64,000 nucleotides of DNA, from the NCBI RefSeq assembly GCF_042427585.1, contig NZ_JBHMFC010000010.1, positions 1 through 64,000 of the forward strand, in the 5' to 3' direction. The notes beneath the pieces are model-generated. The model did no database searches, had not been told where the DNA came from, and saw nothing but the letters and a program-made list of their open reading frames with translations. This document shows, piece after piece, positions 53,914 through 62,889 of the stretch. The DNA is from Pseudalgibacter ostreae (lineage in GTDB: Bacteria; Bacteroidota; Bacteroidia; Flavobacteriales; Flavobacteriaceae). Within the stretch, counting starts at the first letter, position 1. Each line of letters opens with the position of its first letter. Position numbers and translations under genes: made by a program.

Positions 53914-54249
53914 ATGGAAGATGAATTTGCAAAACACGAAAAAGATTATATAGAACGATATAAGGAGAAAGGCTATATCTCCAATTTTTATATTAAAAAT
54001 GAATTGCTTATCAATAGTGTTACAAAAATAGAGTACACTCCAAAAGATATTTATATTGTAGCAGAACATCGGTATGAAGGGATGAGCAACCCTGATGATA
54101 TGTCCATATTATATATTTTGGAAACCAATCAAGATGAAAAAGGAACTTTTTTAATGGCATATGGGCCTACTGCCGATTCAGAAACCTCGGCCTTTTTCAA
54201 CAGCATACCCGAAGCTAATATTTCTGATGAAAAGAATATAAACAAATAA
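53914..54249 (+). CDS. hypothetical cytoplasmic protein
   Basis: A 111-residue acidic protein that I do not recognise. It looks like a small alpha/beta fold: helix (EFAKHEKDYIERYKEKGY), then strands (FYIKNELLINSVTKIEYTPKDIYIVAEHRYEGM), then MSILYILETNQ. No signal peptide or metal motif is present. The start at 53914 is preferred; an ATG at 53884 would add MCCITLNIKA. It stands alone. Confidence 0.65.
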   Translation: MEDEFAKHEKDYIERYKEKGYISNFYIKNELLINSVTKIEYTPKDIYIVAEHRYEGMSNPDDMSILYILETNQDEKGTFLMAYGPTADSETSAFFNSIPEANISDEKNINK

Positions 54250-54550
54250 AAGATTTGTTTAAAAAGCACCATTTAAAATGGTAAGGGATTTAATGTCGTG
54301 ATTGTTTTTAAAGAGGGTTTTCTTTTATAATATTATGAAAACTTATTCTATAATCTATGTAAAATAATAGGTTATAAAACGTTTCATTCTATAAAATAAA
54401 TTTCATGTTTTTGAAATTAAACGTATATCTTTAGCCTTTATAAGAGCTAAGGAAATCCACTCTTAAACAAGGGTTTAAAAAACGCTGCTTATTTCAAGTT
54501 ACTTAAGTTGAAATACCTCCGTTTAGCGACCAGTTTAATAAAGAAAGAAC
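54250..54550. other. spacer upstream of the response regulator gene
   Basis: A TATCTTTA box (54426-54433) is visible but has no TTG at the right spacing. A TTTCAA / TTGAAA inverted repeat lies near 54494-54515, about 40 nt before the start, and could be regulatory. Nothing else is seen. Confidence 0.35.
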
Positions 54551-54997
54551 ATGAACAAACCCTTATTGAATATTATTTTAACAGACGACGATGAAGATGA
54601 TAGAATGTTTTTCTGTGAAGCTTTGGAAGAGGTTGAAATTCAAACAGCAGTTAAACTTTTTAACAACGGCGAAGAATTAATGGATTATCTTCTGTCGCCA
54701 GAAATAGAGTTTCCTAATTTGATTTTTCTTGACCTTAATATGCCTAAAAAGAGCGGTATGCAATGTTTATGCGAAATACGAAGCAATCCTAAATTAAAAA
54801 ATTTATTTATAGCCATTTATTCTACATCCTCTTCAGAAAAGGATATTGAAGATGCTTTCTTGAAAGGGGCAAATATTTATGTAAATAAGCCCAATAGTTT
54901 TGGTAAATTACGGGATATGGTAAAGAAGGTCTTGCATCTAGATTTGGAAACTCATAATTCAAATTTAAAGAAAGAGACTTTTATATTCCGTAACTAG
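54551..54997 (+). CDS. single-domain response regulator
   Basis: A 148-residue receiver domain with no output domain. The acidic pocket is in ILTDDDEDD, the phospho-acceptor Asp61 in LIFLDLNMP, the switch Ser/Thr in IYSTSS, and Lys113 in VNKP. It is of the type found next to phytochrome-like or PAS histidine kinases. The kinase gene starts 6 nt downstream and is the likely partner. Confidence 0.92.
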   Translation: MNKPLLNIILTDDDEDDRMFFCEALEEVEIQTAVKLFNNGEELMDYLLSPEIEFPNLIFLDLNMPKKSGMQCLCEIRSNPKLKNLFIAIYSTSSSEKDIEDAFLKGANIYVNKPNSFGKLRDMVKKVLHLDLETHNSNLKKETFIFRN

Positions 54998-55003
54998 TTT
55001 ATT

Positions 55004-57601
55004 ATGGATTTCAAACGTGTTTATACCTCCTCAAAAACCTATATAATTTTATTGGTTGTTGGTCTTGCCTTACTTTTATTTATGGCAAGCATGTCTTATA
55101 GACAAATTATGCGCATGCAACAAGCTGCTGATATGGTGGCGCATACCCTAAAAGTTTACAATATATTAAGTGATTTATCTGCGCATTATACTCAGGCAGA
55201 TTCTGAAGTGTTTAGAGAAAAACTAGTCGATAAGGATAGTTTTGAAACGGTTTTAAGAGCCTATAAATCGGAAGGGGCAAATATAATTGAGAGTTTAAGG
55301 GTGTCTACCCAAGAAAGTGTTTCGCAACAAAGCCGTATAAATTCCTTAAAAGTTTTATTAAATACTTTATACGATCAACTTTACTTATTGCCCGCTTCAG
55401 GATTTGAAGGCAATACAGAGGATGCCCTGCAATATAGGCATGCACAAGCAGGTAAAATAAATGCGACATTATATCAAATTCGTAGCATTAATAAAAGCAT
55501 GCTTTCTGAGGAGGAGTATTTAATGGAGCTTAGGCAAGCTAAATACTTATCTCATAAACATTTAGCGCCAGCCACCTCATTGGTTTTAGCCTTTTTCGCC
55601 TTATTTATTACGTTTGTTTCTTTTTTACGCATATATCGTAATAAACTCCGTATCCGACAATCAGAAGGCTTTTTGAAAAGTGTTTTAGCAACAACAGATA
55701 ACATAGTAAATTACTATGAACCCATATACGATGCAGAGGGTTCCATAATCGATTTTAAAATCGTATTTGCCAATGCTTGTAACCGGGATTATTTAGGGCT
55801 TGATCCTGATGAGGTTATGGACAAGCCTTTGTCTGAAGTACACGCGTTGTATAAAATGAATGGCGAACTTGATGCATTGATAGCATGTTGCCAAGACCAA
55901 ACTAAAACTAATTTTAGTCAACAGGTGGATGTAAATGATGAGGCTATGTGGTTTCATGTTTTTGTTACCCCTTTGGCTACTGGCGCTTTAGTAACATCGC
56001 GAAACACTACAGCAGATGAGAAATCTAAAAAAGAACAGTTCGCATTAAAGCAACGTTTGGAAGATCAGAATTTAAAGCTGCTGGATAATCGAGCACTTTT
56101 ATCCAATATCTTTAAAAGTATTTCGCATGTGGTGATGCATTTTTTAAGTATTAGAGATGAAAATGGTGAAATTGTCGATTTTGAGATATTATTTGTTAAT
56201 GATAGGATTTATCCTATTACAGGCGATAATCCAGATGATTTAAAAAATAAATTAGTATCTAAAGCGTTTCCCACAATAAGTGAGACAGTAATATTTAATC
56301 ATCTGGTTAATGCCATAGAACGCAATAAAGCTGTAGAATACTTAGTACCTTATACTAAAAATGGTAGGGAACATTGGTTTCAATGTACTGCCATTAAATT
56401 AGGAGATGGGGTTACGGTAACTTCCAGAGAGGTTACTGAAGAAAAACAAAAGGAAGCCCAGTTATTAAGCTTGAATGATGAGCTTGCCGTTCAAAATTCT
56501 ATTTTATCAGATGCTGAGCGTATTGCAAAAATTGGCTGTTTTTTATGGTATATCGAAAAAGGAAAAGTTGAAATTTCAGATAACTTTTATAGTATTCTAG
56601 GCTATGATGTTAAGGAGTTTAATATGACTCTGGAGAAATATCGTGAATTTATACATTATGAAGATCTGTCTCTTTATGATGATCGCCTTAAGGAAATAAT
56701 GGAAACAAATGTTCATGAAGAACATATGTATCGTATTATAACTAAAACAGGTGAAATAAAACATTTAAGAACCAATAGTCAGGACGTTATAAAAAACGGA
56801 GAAAGAATAATGGTGGGCGTGGTGCAGGATGTAACCGAAAACATTGAAACAGAAGAAATTTTAAGAGTTAAAAATCGTGAATTGTTGCGCTCTAATGCCG
56901 AGTTAGAATCTTTTAACCGCGTGTCTAGCCATGATCTTCAAGAGCCCTTAAGGAAAATACGTTTGTTTATTTCTAGGATACAGGATAAAGAAGGCGATAA
57001 TTTTTCTAGTACAGGTACCGAATATTTCAACAAAGTTAAAAACTCTGTAGAGCGTATGCAGGCTCTTATAGATAACTTATTGTCTTATTCCCAGATAGAT
57101 AGCAGTCAAGAAGATTTCGAGCAGTTAGACCTTAATGAGGTGCTAGAGAAGGTAGAGGAAGACTTAACCGCACGTATTAACGAGGTAGATGCAAAAATAA
57201 ATTCAGACAAGCTTCCTGTTATAGAGGGTTTGGTGTTTCAAATGGAACAATTATTTACAAATCTAATTTCTAATGCTATAAAATATAGAGATGCCGCAGA
57301 GACTCCTATAATACATATTACATATGAAAAAATAGAGGCTACTAAAATAGTTGAGCCCTTTATAAAAACGCATAAATATTATCATAAACTATCTTTTATA
57401 GATAATGGTATTGGTTTTGATCCCGAATATGCAGAAAAGATTTTCGAGGTATTCCAACGGCTGCATCAAAAAAACGAATATTCCGGTACAGGAATTGGTC
57501 TTGCCATTTGTAAGAAGATTATAGAAAACCATAATGGTTATATTTATGCTGTAGGCAGAGAAAGTAAAGGAGCTACCTTTGTCGTTTACTTACCAGACTA
57601 A
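55004..57601 (+). CDS. membrane histidine kinase with PAS domains
   Basis: An 865-residue sensor kinase. Two transmembrane helices (about 12-30 and 188-208) flank a helical periplasmic sensor (CHASE3-like). Three PAS-like domains follow (about 222-340, 360-480, 500-625), the last with a typical PAC end. The kinase core has the H-box SSHDLQEPLRKI (His643), an N-box in FTNLISNAIKYRD, and the G-boxes DNGIGFDPEYAEKIFEVF and GTGIGLAICKKIIENHNG. The partner is the adjacent response regulator. The signal is unknown. Confidence 0.93.
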   Translation: MDFKRVYTSSKTYIILLVVGLALLLFMASMSYRQIMRMQQAADMVAHTLKVYNILSDLSAHYTQADSEVFREKLVDKDSFETVLRAYKSEGANIIESLRVSTQESVSQQSRINSLKVLLNTLYDQLYLLPASGFEGNTEDALQYRHAQAGKINATLYQIRSINKSMLSEEEYLMELRQAKYLSHKHLAPATSLVLAFFALFITFVSFLRIYRNKLRIRQSEGFLKSVLATTDNIVNYYEPIYDAEGSIIDFKIVFANACNRDYLGLDPDEVMDKPLSEVHALYKMNGELDALIACCQDQTKTNFSQQVDVNDEAMWFHVFVTPLATGALVTSRNTTADEKSKKEQFALKQRLEDQNLKLLDNRALLSNIFKSISHVVMHFLSIRDENGEIVDFEILFVNDRIYPITGDNPDDLKNKLVSKAFPTISETVIFNHLVNAIERNKAVEYLVPYTKNGREHWFQCTAIKLGDGVTVTSREVTEEKQKEAQLLSLNDELAVQNSILSDAERIAKIGCFLWYIEKGKVEISDNFYSILGYDVKEFNMTLEKYREFIHYEDLSLYDDRLKEIMETNVHEEHMYRIITKTGEIKHLRTNSQDVIKNGERIMVGVVQDVTENIETEEILRVKNRELLRSNAELESFNRVSSHDLQEPLRKIRLFISRIQDKEGDNFSSTGTEYFNKVKNSVERMQALIDNLLSYSQIDSSQEDFEQLDLNEVLEKVEEDLTARINEVDAKINSDKLPVIEGLVFQMEQLFTNLISNAIKYRDAAETPIIHITYEKIEATKIVEPFIKTHKYYHKLSFIDNGIGFDPEYAEKIFEVFQRLHQKNEYSGTGIGLAICKKIIENHNGYIYAVGRESKGATFVVYLPD

Positions 57602-57868
57602 GGTTTTTAAACTGTTTTTCAAATGTGTTTTGTAAGAAAGCAATATGTTTTAATGGAGTAAGTTATGGCTTGTTTTTGTATCAAAAGCCTAATCAGTTCT
57701 TAATGCTTTTTAATTTTTTTTATTTCCAAATCTAAAAGTTACATAACATAAAACTAAAATTGTGTAACATGTAAAGCGGATTCCCTATCGATATTTGTAG
57801 AGTCGATAAGCGGTAGTTTTATTATAAAAAATAAAACTGTGTAAAGAGAAATTAAAAAAAACAGCATC

Positions 57869-58897
57869 ATGAAAACAGCATATTTAAAATCAAATACTAT
57901 AGAGGTCATGTTTAAGCAATTAAAAAGAAGCTTAGGTGGCTCATTAAAACAAGATTCCAATGAATATGTTTTGGAAATAGAGAATGAAATAGGTAAAGGG
58001 AAAATACAAGGGATTTCTTTAAAAGGAGGGATTTCTTATCTGGAATTCAATATGGTGTTTTCAGACGATTTAATATTGTCTATACACACCACAGAAAAAA
58101 ATCCAATTTACTTTACTTATTGCTCAAAAGGAAGTTTGTCTCACAGTTTTGGTATCGATGGTGAAAAAAGAGTATTAGAAAGTTTTCAAACCGGTATTCT
58201 AACCAGTCAAGAAGAAGATGTAAATGTGCTATATTTTAAGAAAGATGAAGTTTTAAAAAACACGTTAATAACGGTTCAAACAGATAATAGAACGCATTTG
58301 TCTGGTAATGGCGAATTGAAAACCAAATTGCGCCAAACCTTTTTTAAAGAAGGAACTCCAGGTAATTTTGTTTACATAGGCTCACATAATTTGAAAATTG
58401 CAGAAAAGATACAACAGTTAAATAGCATTACTCAAGATGGTATTGTAAGAAGCCTGTTAACACAAGGATTGGTGCACATGATTCTTGCCTTAGAGATACA
58501 GCAGCATACTGATGATATGAAAAATCAAGAAAGCTGTATGGGCTCATTATCAATAAGAGATATGGATGCTATTAAAGAAGCGTCTGTGTTTATTGAAAAT
58601 AACTATGATGCACAGCTTTCTATTACAGAGCTGTGCAGCCAATTTAGCATTTCACCTTCAAAACTTCAAGAAGGGTTTAAGTTGATGCATGGACGTACAG
58701 TTACAGACTATGTTAGAGACGTACGCGTTTGTAAGGCCGAAGAGTTAATAAAAAATACCGACCTTAATATATCCGAAGTGGTTTATAGCATAGGTTTTAC
58801 TAGTAGAAGTTATTTCTCTAAAATATTTAAAGCGAAGTATAATTGCAGTCCAAAAGAATATAAAGACTCTCAAAGATTAATGGCTATCTCTGCATAG
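57869..58897 (+). CDS. AraC family transcriptional regulator
   Basis: A 342-residue regulator. The N-terminal 230 residues form a beta-rich region that I do not recognise. The C-terminal AraC domain has two helix-turn-helix motifs (ITELCSQFSISPSKLQEGFKL and LNISEVVYSIGFTSRSYFSKIF) and the usual YNCSPKEYK end. The ligand and targets are unknown. A second ATG at 57908 (MFKQLKRS) is possible as the start. Confidence 0.88.
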   Translation: MKTAYLKSNTIEVMFKQLKRSLGGSLKQDSNEYVLEIENEIGKGKIQGISLKGGISYLEFNMVFSDDLILSIHTTEKNPIYFTYCSKGSLSHSFGIDGEKRVLESFQTGILTSQEEDVNVLYFKKDEVLKNTLITVQTDNRTHLSGNGELKTKLRQTFFKEGTPGNFVYIGSHNLKIAEKIQQLNSITQDGIVRSLLTQGLVHMILALEIQQHTDDMKNQESCMGSLSIRDMDAIKEASVFIENNYDAQLSITELCSQFSISPSKLQEGFKLMHGRTVTDYVRDVRVCKAEELIKNTDLNISEVVYSIGFTSRSYFSKIFKAKYNCSPKEYKDSQRLMAISA

Positions 58898-58916
58898 TAT
58901 TAGTTAATTTAATCCG

Positions 58917-58947
58917 AAAAAAATCCGCTTTTAAAGCGGATTTTTTT
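58917..58947. terminator. terminator between the AraC and ArsC-like genes
   Basis: AAATCCGCTTT-T-AAAGCGGATTT (58921-58943) is flanked by A- and T-runs. It can act for both convergent genes. Confidence 0.88.
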
Positions 58948-59006
58948 ATGGTCCTAATAGTAGTTAGAAAAAGGCATTAAGTTTTATATAAAACATAATT
59001 TATGTT

Positions 59007-59471
59007 TTATATAAAACTTTCATCATCTGTGGTAGGTGAAATTGTAGGTGTTTGGTGATTCATTGTTTTTTTAAGTCCGGCAGAATCCACTCCAAAAAAG
59101 GTCATAATTTCAGAGCGCTGTGTTACCACCATCGCCCTATCTCCATTTATGGCAATAGGTTTCTGTAAAACCACTGGATTGTTGTTAATAATTTTTATCC
59201 AATCTTCTGAGTTAAAATCAGCAAACTGTTCCGTGTTTATTTTTTCTTGCAAATAATCTGTTTCGAAAATTTTATGGAAGGGCAAATTTAAATTATCCGC
59301 CAATTCTACCCAAATAGTGCCACTTAAGGTTTCTTTGGCAATATCGATGGTCTCAATTTTTTTATCTGCTGCTTGTACATAACCAAGAACTTGTTTGCCT
59401 AATTGGGACAGAGAACTATAAATAAGGGTGATTTGTTTTTTATCGCGTGCTAGTATGGGCATGTTTTTCAT
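59007..59471 (-). CDS. ArsC/Spx-like (arsenate reductase family) protein
   Basis: A 154-residue thioredoxin-fold protein of the ArsC-related family. A LIYSSLSQLGKQVLGYVQAADKKIETIDI block and the C-terminal DWIKIINNNPVVLQKPIAINGDRAMVV block are typical of Bacteroidota members. The usual active-site Cys after the first strand is replaced by Ser/Leu (YSSLSQLGKQ), so reductase activity is doubtful. I chose the ATG at 59471 (MKNMPILARDKK); a longer frame from 59507 adds 12 atypical residues. Confidence 0.72.
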   Translation of the reverse strand: MKNMPILARDKKQITLIYSSLSQLGKQVLGYVQAADKKIETIDIAKETLSGTIWVELADNLNLPFHKIFETDYLQEKINTEQFADFNSEDWIKIINNNPVVLQKPIAINGDRAMVVTQRSEIMTFFGVDSAGLKKTMNHQTPTISPTTDDESFI

Positions 59472-59686
59472 GTTTAAACAAAATATGTTATTATAATCAA
59501 ACTTCATGAAAAAAATGTTCAGTTATTGATTTGAAAGGATAAATTGTTGATGCAAATCCCTCCTTCCGTCTCTGGATAGGCTCTTTTTCTTTCCAGTTAA
59601 AATTCTGTGTTTTAGAGCAGATCAAGCCCTGCCTGTTTTATTAATTTCAGTAATAGAAAAAAAATAATATTTAAAAAATCATAAAA

Positions 59687-60244
59687 ATGAAATTACGAGA
59701 TAAGAAGGTAGCGATACTTGCTACGGACGGATTTGAGAAATCAGAATTATTTGAACCTTTAAAAGCCCTAAAGGGAGAAGGTGCAACCGTACATATCGTT
59801 TCAAATAAAAACGGAAATATTAAAAGCTGGGACAAAACCGATTGGGGAGATACTATTGAGGTAGACAAAATCCTTAAAGACGTTCATGCAAGCGATTATC
59901 ATGCATTGGTGCTTCCTGGAGGCGTTATTAGTCCGGATATTTTACGTATTGATGAATTGGCCTTAAATTTTATTAGGGCGTTTTTTAAAAAGGGAAAACC
60001 TGTGGCTGCAATTTGCCATGCGCCTTGGCTTTTAATAAGTGCAGAAGTAATTAAAGACCGAAAGGTGACTTCGTACAAAAGTATAAAAAGGGATGTTTTA
60101 AATGCAGGAGGGCATTGGGTCGATCAAGAAGTTGTGGTTGATAATGGTTTGGTAACCAGTAGAAATCCAGATGATCTTCCCGCATTTTGCAGTAAAATAA
60201 TAGAAGAAGTACGAGAGGGAAGGCACGATGGGCAACACGTTTAG
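59687..60244 (+). CDS. DJ-1/PfpI family type 1 glutamine amidotransferase-like protein
   Basis: A 185-residue protein with the nucleophile Cys110 in AAICHAPWLL, an upstream acidic residue in the TDGFEKSEL region, and the LPGGVISPD loop. Members include PfpI-like proteases and DJ-1/YajL-type chaperones or deglycases. It is a general stress protein by context. Confidence 0.92.
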   Translation: MKLRDKKVAILATDGFEKSELFEPLKALKGEGATVHIVSNKNGNIKSWDKTDWGDTIEVDKILKDVHASDYHALVLPGGVISPDILRIDELALNFIRAFFKKGKPVAAICHAPWLLISAEVIKDRKVTSYKSIKRDVLNAGGHWVDQEVVVDNGLVTSRNPDDLPAFCSKIIEEVREGRHDGQHV

Positions 60245-60404
60245 CATGTTGACCATTGCCTCTAATAAACGTTTTTTTATACATATAAGAATTGCCTAAG
60301 GATTAGTGCTTGGGAGCTTTATAGGGGCTAGTCTAAATATGCAAAAGGAACCAAGCATGGAATACCTGTTTTTAAACACGAGTACTATATAAAAACAAAA
60401 ACCT

Positions 60405-60722
60405 ATGATACGAAATTATGAAAGCTGTATAAAAGCCTGTCAGCAATGCTTTATCGATTGTCAAAATTGTTTGGTACAAATGGCTGGTAAAAAAAGTATG
60501 AACGCTTGCCCAGCCTGTTGTTTGGGATGTGTAGAGGCTTGTTTAGTATGCATTAAATTTATGATAGCCGATAGCCCATATACTAAAGCATATTGCAAGT
60601 TGTGCGCGGAAATTTGTGAATGGTGTGCAGCACAATGCCAAGAACATGATCACGAGCATTGTCAAATTTGTGCCGCGTCTTGCTTGGTTTGTGCTGAAGA
60701 GTGTCGCAAGCATGCAGCGTAA
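60405..60722 (+). CDS. four-helix bundle copper-storage-type protein (DUF326, Csp-like)
   Basis: A 105-residue protein with 21 cysteines spaced in helical Cx3C and Cx2C patterns along four helices (for example CIKACQQCFIDCQNC and CLGCVEACLVC), plus a His-rich EHDHEH loop. This is the pattern of Csp proteins, whose bundle core binds many Cu(I) ions. No signal peptide is seen, so it would be cytosolic (Csp3-like). It sits between the DJ-1 and pyridoxamine-oxidase-like genes. Confidence 0.9.
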   Translation: MIRNYESCIKACQQCFIDCQNCLVQMAGKKSMNACPACCLGCVEACLVCIKFMIADSPYTKAYCKLCAEICEWCAAQCQEHDHEHCQICAASCLVCAEECRKHAA

Positions 60723-60756
60723 ATTATAAGATATTTAAACTATAAAGAGTAAAAGA

Positions 60757-61269
60757 ATGAGCGATAAAGATTTTACAAAAGATAAAGATGGCCTTCAAAA
60801 AATGAGGGATTTGATAGAGGTACCCAAAGTTGTTATGATGGCAAGTCGGTTGGATAAAATACCATTTTCAGTGTGCCCCATGACGCTTCAGAGTATGGAT
60901 GCTCAAGGCGACTTGTGGTTTTTTACATCAAAGGAAAGTGGTCTTTTTAAGGATGTTGATTATGATAACCGCGTTCAAATTATGTGTTCCGATGAGGAAA
61001 AACAAAAATACATATCAATATTTGGTAATGCCACGCATATTGTAGATCAGGAAAAAGTGGATGAATTATGGAATCCGTTGATGAGAAATTGGTTTGATGG
61101 CAAAGAAGACCCTAATTTGGTATTGTTGAATGTTAATATGGAGAATGCCTATTATTGGGATAACCAATACAATAAATTAGTTTCTTTTTTTAAACTGGTT
61201 AAGGGCGCAATACCAGAGCAACAACCAAATATGGGAGACAAGGGACATATCGATTTACAAGACCACTAA
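60757..61269 (+). CDS. pyridoxamine 5'-phosphate oxidase-like protein (general stress protein 26 type)
   Basis: A 170-residue split-barrel flavin-binding protein. PMTLQSMDAQGDLWFFTSKESG and VQIMCSDEEKQKYISIFGNATHI are typical of the GSP26 family, which binds FMN or FAD. Enzyme activity is not established. It is 34 nt after the copper-storage gene on the same strand. Confidence 0.88.
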   Translation: MSDKDFTKDKDGLQKMRDLIEVPKVVMMASRLDKIPFSVCPMTLQSMDAQGDLWFFTSKESGLFKDVDYDNRVQIMCSDEEKQKYISIFGNATHIVDQEKVDELWNPLMRNWFDGKEDPNLVLLNVNMENAYYWDNQYNKLVSFFKLVKGAIPEQQPNMGDKGHIDLQDH

Positions 61270-61547
61270 TTATTATGATAATATGGGGTTAATTAGTAGG
61301 GGTTAGTGAACAAAAAAAAGGCCTTAATTATATGTTTTTTTTGATTGATATATTAATGCGTATAGAAATTCAGGGATCAATTTAAACGACCGTTACTAGA
61401 TAACGATTTTTCCTTAGGTATCTCTCCATGTGCTGTGAAGGCCTATGTTATGTCGCACTTTGTTGAAATAGTGGTGTTTTAGTTTAACAGGTATGAGAAA
61501 AAGTATTGTAGATTACGATTTACTTGTAGTGTGGGGTTACTTTAATT
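61270..61547. other. gene-free stretch between stress genes and uxuA
   Basis: AT-rich sequence without an open frame. No repeat or promoter was identified. Confidence 0.45.
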
Positions 61548-61586
61548 GAAAAAGGATTCCTTGAGTGTTTCAGGGAATCCTTTTTC
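61548..61586. terminator. terminator at the uxuA end
   Basis: A 17-bp stem with one G-T pair (61548-61564 with 61570-61586, ends GAAAAAGGATTCC and GGAATCCTTTTTC). It lies just beyond the uxuA stop on the minus strand. Confidence 0.8.
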
Positions 61587-61603
61587 AGTATTTAAAATAG
61601 AAG

Positions 61604-62803
61604 TTAATGGTTTTCTTCTAATGAACGTCTGATACCTAATTCTAAGCCGCGTAGTTCTGCAAGACCTCTTAAGCGTCCAATGGCAGAATATCCTGGATTG
61701 GTTTTTTTCTTTAAGTCGTCTAACATTTTATGCCCATGGTCGGGTCTAAAAGGCATTCGTAAGTCTTTACGTCCAGTAGCAACGCGCTTTTGTTGTTCTT
61801 CTACCAAAGCCTTCATTACACCATACATATCTACATCTCCATCTAAATGATCGGCTTCATGGAAATTACCGTGTTCGTCACGCTTTGTAGCTCTTAAATG
61901 GATAAAGTGTATGCGGTCTCCCAATCGTTTTACCATGCCAACTAGGTCATTGTCTGCACGAACACCAAAGGAGCCAGTGCAGAAGGTAAGGCCGTTGTTT
62001 GGGCTTTTTACCGCTTTATATAAATCTTCAATATCTTGTTCTGTACTCACCACTCGAGGTAAGCCTAATATAGGAAATGGAGGGTCGTCTGGATGGATGC
62101 ACATTAAGATTCCTGCTTGTTCTGCAGCGGGGATAATGTCACTTAAAAATGAAAACAGGTTTGCTTTCAATTCTTTTGGCCCAACATGTTTGTAGGTGGC
62201 CAAAATCTGATTGAATTCTTTAAGTGTATAACCTTCTTCAGCTCCAGGAAGACCTGCAATAATATTTTTAATTAACTTTTTTTGGTCCTCGGGAGAGGCA
62301 TTTTTAAGATATTCTTCTGCCTGTGTTTTCTGTGCTTCGGTATATTCGGTTTCTGCGCCTGGCCGTTTTAATAAAAACAATTCAAAAGCTGCAAATGCAG
62401 CAGCTTCAAAACGTAGTGCTGTCGATTTATCATCAACTTCATAATCTAAATTGGTACGCGTCCAATCCAGTACGGGCATAAAATTATAGCATACAATATC
62501 AATACCACAAGCGCCCAGATTCAATAGGGTTTGCTTATAGTTTTCAATATATGTTTTATAATCGCCAGATTTAGTTTTTATAGACTCATGAATGGGTACG
62601 CTTTCCACAACAGACCAGGTTAAGCCTTCTGCTTCTATAAGGGCTTTCCGTTCTTTAATGTCTTCAATACTCCAAACTTGTCCGTTTGGAACATGGTGTA
62701 ATGCCGATACTATTCCAGTAGCACCAGATTGTTTTACATCTAAAAGCGATACAGGGTCCTTTGGGCCGTACCACCTCCATGTTTGCTCTAATTTTAAATT
62801 CAT
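61604..62803 (-). CDS. uxuA: mannonate dehydratase
   Basis: A 399-residue metal-dependent TIM-barrel enzyme that dehydrates D-mannonate to 2-keto-3-deoxygluconate. The family blocks are TWRWYGPKDPVSL near the start, VESVPIHESIKT, MCIHPDDPPFPILGLPRV, FCTGSFGVR, FIHLRATKRD and FRPDHGHKM. It follows the SDR gene by 86 nt on the same strand. Together they turn fructuronate into KDG. Confidence 0.97.
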   Translation of the reverse strand: MNLKLEQTWRWYGPKDPVSLLDVKQSGATGIVSALHHVPNGQVWSIEDIKERKALIEAEGLTWSVVESVPIHESIKTKSGDYKTYIENYKQTLLNLGACGIDIVCYNFMPVLDWTRTNLDYEVDDKSTALRFEAAAFAAFELFLLKRPGAETEYTEAQKTQAEEYLKNASPEDQKKLIKNIIAGLPGAEEGYTLKEFNQILATYKHVGPKELKANLFSFLSDIIPAAEQAGILMCIHPDDPPFPILGLPRVVSTEQDIEDLYKAVKSPNNGLTFCTGSFGVRADNDLVGMVKRLGDRIHFIHLRATKRDEHGNFHEADHLDGDVDMYGVMKALVEEQQKRVATGRKDLRMPFRPDHGHKMLDDLKKKTNPGYSAIGRLRGLAELRGLELGIRRSLEENH

Positions 62804-62889
62804 ATCTAGAATATTAAGTTTTGTTTAATTAGCTGTTTTATTGCGGAGGTTTTATGTCGTTAATAAAACAATAATTGGTATTATTTTAA

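Noticed and set aside
19814..61462. TTATGTCGnACTTT occurs in two gene-free regions, near 19814 and near 61448, with TCCATG upstream of both.
   Set aside because: A 14-nt match with one mismatch is expected many times by chance among all pairs in 64 kb. The flanks do not align well, so I do not call a mobile repeat.
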